Source: Selaginella tamariscina
Taxonomy: Eukaryota; Streptophyta; Lycopodiopsida; Selaginellales; Selaginellaceae
Reading direction: 5' to 3'
Length of the DNA: 64,000 nucleotides
Assembly: GCA_003024785.1 (NCBI GenBank)
Contig: PUQB01000199.1
Span: forward strand, 310,001-374,000
Shown here one piece after another: positions 59,950 to 64,000 of the stretch; the stretch's first letter is position 1; every line of letters begins with the position of its first letter. The notes under the pieces are model-generated. The model was given only the letters and a program-made list of their open reading frames with translations, was not told where the DNA came from and did not search any database. Both the position numbers and the translations under genes were made by a program.

Positions 59950-61526
59950 TCTCAATCTCAAATTTTTTAAAAAGTTGTACATAACAGTTAATTATATTTA
60001 TCAGAGGACTGCTAGTTATTAGACAATATATAAGTTACCTGCCATCTATAATTACGACCACGACCTTTCTTGTAATATATCAAAACTCCACATTTGAACG
60101 CCATCGCAGAGAGTCGGACCATCGTATCTAAACACATAACAGTACTTGTATATATTGTCTGTGCATGAAGAGAGAGAGATGCATATCACACTATAAATAT
60201 CTAAACACAATCCACACACACCATTTAAAACTATATTGAAGATTGCATCTGCAAAGCTGGGAATTTTCTTAGGTGGAAAGAGGATCAACGGTCGCCAAAG
60301 AGCATCAGCACGATACCACCAGTATATCCCCACAACATGTTGTATTAGTAAAGCTGCAAGTGCCAGTAAAACATACGTCTTTCGTTCACCCTGAGATAGT
60401 TTAACAAGATAATTAGCCATGGAAATGCATAAGAACATAAACACGCACATACACACACAACATGTATATATGTGTACATATCTGTAAGGCTTCAACCATC
60501 AGATAGACGAAGACAGTCTCAAACACTTACGTGCAATCATATAAGTGCTTACCTTGAACCAACAAATACAAGAACAAATCGGTTAAGTAGTAAAAACATA
60601 TCAAAAGTAATGACTGAAACAAAGATATTTATGTTACGAATCTCTATACGTGCGGAACAGCACACGTGAGGAAAGAAAATCTGTAAAAGAAATAGCTTTC
60701 ACCCTTAAAGAAGTCTGCTTGCGTAACAGATTATTCGCTTTGATCATTATTGCCGAGATCCAAATTGTCACCAGGAATCCTGTGAGAAATTAAGTACATA
60801 CATGCACATGTTCTATATGACGTTCATTAACAAAATAACATATACATATATACATCCACACACACACACACATATATATATATATAAAGAGGGAGGGAGA
60901 AATTACAAACTCATGCATATAATATGTCCATGTTTAGCCACACGTTGAAAGACACTCATGTATAAAGAAGTGCTTGCTGATTATATACTAATAATAAGCA
61001 TGGACATTATCTACGATTAGTAGTTCTATATACACGTTACAGATGTGTGTGTGTCTATATATATACCTTGAAGATGTTGCCGGATGAAGACAACCAGAAG
61101 CAAAACCGAAAAGGGCAGTACCTGCTCAATCCACTTTGCGAGGTGTTGAAAGTCATACCTTGCCACAGCCTCAGTTGGAGGAGAACCACCGGAAACAGCT
61201 TCTCCGTACGAACCAGCCCCATCAGACAGCCGGACCTCATCCTGACCGTGAATCCCCTCATCTTGTGCCCGATCCGACCCTGAATCTGCTATAATCCGGA
61301 TAGATACCTCCGCACCGGCCCCCGAATCACTCTCACTGTGTACTGAATCATGTGCGCGTGGAATTCCCCGCAGGAAATCGATCCAGGGAGTGATTCTCGA
61401 CAGGGAATGTGGAATTAAGGACGAAATGCTTGCCGAGGTATGGCCAGCTGATGAAATTCTGGACAAATCGTGGAAGAAGATGGTGCAGCTGAGGAAATCG
61501 GTGAATCCATGGGGAAATTTTATCAC
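58773..61526 (-). CDS. RNFT1/2-like RING finger transmembrane E3 ubiquitin ligase
   Basis: Eight exons on the reverse strand: about 61510/61526-61067, 60779-60703, 60390-60222, 60127-60039, 59830-59666, 59522-59445, 59343-59240, 58878-58773. Membrane segments include [60 protein letters not shown] and [10 protein letters not shown]; then [20 protein letters not shown]. The C-terminus is a C3HC4 [32 protein letters not shown]. This order is that of the RNFT family, ER-type membrane ubiquitin ligases. All introns are GT-AG. Oddity: the frame of exon 1 has no ATG. The nearest ATG (61510, [15 protein letters not shown]) is in another frame that stops near 61415, so a frameshift or missed intron must be near 61420-61460. 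The 3' end converges on Rab7, 283 bases away. Confidence 0.88.
59879..59949. repeat. (CT)n(CA)n microsatellite in RNFT intron
   Basis: About 50 bases of CT followed by about 20 of CA between exons 4 and 5. Similar CA runs lie at 58939-58960 and 59179-59201 in the last intron. Confidence 0.95.
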
Positions 61527-61629
61527 ATTTTATCACGTACACATTGTTTCTGGCGCCTTCCGCAAGAACCCTAATCCAGATGGAGATCCCAATCCGAATA
61601 TTCTTGCTACTTTTGAAATAATGCAGGTA

Positions 61630-62150
61630 AGACTATGTTTAAGAAGCTAATTATTATTATATTTATTTAATATTTAAATATTTTAAGTGTAAATTATTGA
61701 TATTTGTAGTATTAAGTGTAAGAATGGAAGTAATTAAATTCTCTGTCTTATTTAAAATTGTATAATACATAAATAAAGTGTAAATCTTATATTATAAATA
61801 TAAATTATTAATCAAACTATGTCATTCATGTTTTAAGAGCAGAATTTGATTTGATAACGATGTGGAAGGTTTAACGGCTACATATTCTTTTAATTTAAAT
61901 AACTTTCAACAAATTACACAAAAACTTTTTAATAGTAAACTTTTTAAGGATGTAGTAATGTAATTAAACATAATATTGAAAATTAAGTTTGTGTTATACC
62001 ATACTTATTTTATACATATAAACTTCTTAGTAGCTGCAAAACATAATAAAATATTTATATATATCTACGTCACTGTGTGTATAGAATTCCATATTAATAA
62101 TATCCTTATACTTGCGTATAAAACTAAATCAAACATTGATAATGGCAAGG
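61630..62150. other. AT-rich spacer upstream of RNFT
   Basis: Nothing coding seen. Reverse-strand ATTAGGGTTCTTGCGG near 61575 resembles a plant 5' leader and may be the RNFT transcript start region. Confidence 0.5.
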
Positions 62151-62970
62151 TTCTGTCGACCTGTAGCAAACCCTACTCAATCTATCATCCTTTCCCATGC
62201 AATGGTCGGTCGAACCACTTAGCCTCGTTTACCTCGCCGATGTCACTTAGTATGGCCAATAGTAGCATCCTCCCCTCAGGCTCCTCTCAACTAGAGCATG
62301 CGTTCCTGTCACCTCTCCTCACGTTCTATGCATTCTTGATGTTGCATAATTCGCTCTTCGTGATGTTGCTTTGTTACGTGGTGCAAGAAATATACCATCA
62401 CATCCTTCCGCCTAGCAATGTTCTTCATTGTGTTATTAAGCAGGGCTTCCTGTTTTCTACTTTTGTACACTTGAAAATGACTTTGAACAACTAGGATCGT
62501 AGTGTTGTCCATATCCAGCCACCTAAAGTATGTGCTCATTATTCTCTAGACTGTTTATCAACCGGAGCTGGTGATGGTGGATCTATAACCGTACGATTAT
62601 TCAATTCTTCATGTAGACATCTGCAGATTGAATAACGGAGAACAGGCAATTTCTGCACAGTGCATATATACGATTCCCATCAATTTCCTTACCCTTCTTC
62701 CTGCCCTCCATTACTATGTTCATGCAGAGCCTCTACCTCTCCAACCCCTCGTGAACGCCATGCTGAACCTAAAGTTCCTTGCGGGTCCTCCTCCTTATAT
62801 ACCTGAGTAAGGGAAAACGCAGTTAGAGTCCCATGGCCTTGGATCCAATGGCATCTCTTTTTATAGTGTGTTTGATCGGCGTGACACAAGCATGCATGAG
62901 AGCGTGTTTCATTCATTTTAGGCATGTTCACACTTCTAATTTGACACCTTTCCATATTAAGATTTTTCAA
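62150..62970 (-). pseudogene. Unidentified degraded gene-like remnant
   Basis: Less AT-rich than its surroundings, with reverse-strand readings at 62970-62689 (93 codons) and 62539-62309 (76 codons; lysine/histidine/glutamate-rich, HHVTKQHHEERIMQHQEC). Frames are interrupted and I recognise no family. It may be an old transposon-derived or gene fragment. Confidence 0.3.
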
Positions 62971-63534
62971 ATATATACTTTGATTGTTTTGTCACCCGAC
63001 ACGGGCTAAAGGTGGGACCATCCTAAAGGAGCAAAGTGCCTTGACTTTTGCTGGCTGCCAAGACAATGGAGGCCCCTTCCATGCCTTCCCTTGTATCCTG
63101 AGTGCCTAACTCCACGTTTGCCTCAAAGAGACATAAGTTCTCCTTAAGGGTCTACCTAGACTTCCATTTGTCATTATCCACATCCCATATGTGCCAAAAA
63201 GAGTTGTAGGTTCAATGATGCACCAAACTTGTAGATGCCTTTCACAGTTATTTGGAAGGTTCCCACAAGTTGCACATGATCCTTCTTGGAAAACAAAGAG
63301 TGGAATGCATTCCAAACTCTCAAAATCACTTTGAATACTCTAGAGCTTCCTAAGCACTTACTAAACCATATATAGGTTGATACAAACACAATCATGTGGT
63401 CAAAATGGTATAGACACAATGAGACCATGGTACCCATTGTATGAGTACAATGGTTAGGGTTTAGTAAGTGATAGTGCCTCCATAGACTCAAGGGTTGCTA
63501 TTATGCCTTGCTTTTGAAGTTACCGTAATGTATG

Positions 63535-63850
63535 TACCATCTTGACTTACATAGTTGATATTAACATGATACCATGGGTTATAGGTGATATCAAGAGACA
63601 CATAGCTATGTAAACATCCCATCATGTTTGTATCATCTTGGTTACATGTATCAATATGTCAATCAAGCTAGAGGTGATCTAAGATACACATGATTGTACA
63701 TATGTATGCGAGGGGTCTAGTCAAGTAAGAAGGGTAGAGGTGATCAATACCATGATTCTATCATGTTTGTATCATCTTGATCATAGGTATTAACATGTAG
63801 ATGGGGTTAGAGGTGATCTTAGAGACACATGGCTGTACACATGTATATAA
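63535..63850. repeat. Diverged tandem repeats
   Basis: Two copies, about 138 bases apart (starting near 63622 and 63759), share ATCATGTTTGTATCATCTTG, a GTAT(C/T)AA(C/T)ATG segment, GAGGTGATCT and a GAnACACATG segment; a weaker third copy precedes at about 63535. Non-coding. Confidence 0.6.
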
Positions 63851-64000
63851 GGAGTTTAGTAATGTCATTATAAGCTTACTCACTTGATGTATGAGTTGCA
63901 CAAAGTCATTTTTCATGAAAATCAAATTCATGTTAACTCCATTAACAAGTGTTTGTAACACTATTTAAGGTTTGTAAAATGCATGTTGTAATTAAAATGG

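Noticed and set aside
61390..61650. Forward 86-codon ORF opposite RNFT exon 1
   Set aside because: Antisense to the RNFT coding start and leader. It ends at a GT-like site, but no downstream exon or family is recognisable.

Overview
This is nuclear DNA from a land plant. The right end carries two intron-bearing plant genes: a Rab7/RABG3 small GTPase and an RNFT-type RING membrane E3 ligase. Most of the rest is plant-type LTR retrotransposons. The short introns (about 60-270 bases in the Rab7 gene), the chromovirus and Tat-like families, and a Mutator-like element with an unusual partner gene suggest a non-seed plant such as a bryophyte or lycophyte. I cannot name the species.

Positions 1-53265 are almost entirely nested mobile elements, and most boundaries are fixed by target-site duplications (TSDs) readable in the sequence. 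From the left: chromovirus copy A (1-6248, +) is split at 2399-5134 by a CACTA-type element (TSD ATG) that carries three exons of a mitochondrial enoyl reductase (MECR) gene. A short tail repeat follows (6249-6522). Next comes a fragment N of a Tat-like element's extra ORF (6523-8620, resuming 18066-18275). N is broken by a 215 bp MITE (TSD ATGTT) and by element M (8621-18060, -, TSD GTAGA), a Tat-like element without RT and integrase that itself holds a 1.8 kb solo LTR (12570-14364, TSD CAGTG).

A Copia pseudogene (18276-19760, resuming 52699-53265) is interrupted by a 32.9 kb compound insertion, element E (19761-52693, +, TSD GTGCT). Without its guests E is about 10.2 kb, with gag, pro, RT, RNase H, integrase and an extra coiled-coil ORF. 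E was hit by G (22008-38381, -, TSD CAATC) and by chromovirus D (41960-48328, -, TSD CTAGA). Between its LTRs, G holds only a gag leader, a truncated chromovirus F (34985-37128) and an unfamiliar element X. X was in turn interrupted by chromovirus B (24724-30866, +, TSD ACCTT).

X is the most novel unit. It has a Mutator-like transposase on + (WRKY-GCM1-type zinc finger, DDE region, SWIM zinc finger) and, divergently on -, a gene for a ParB/sulfiredoxin-fold protein. A tandem array of exon-like repeats lies between them. The chromovirus family (A, B, D, F) ends in a chromodomain and appears to use Tf1-type self-priming: the sequence just inside the 5' LTR is complementary to the predicted 5' end of the transcript, which lies 30 bases below a TATA box.

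Positions 53266-57276 are AT-rich spacer with microsatellites. The Rab7 gene (57277-58489, +) contains a U12-type intron. The RNFT gene (58773-61526, -) converges on it. From 61630 to the end there is AT-rich sequence, weak gene-like remnants and diverged tandem repeats. No tRNA, rRNA or CRISPR was seen.
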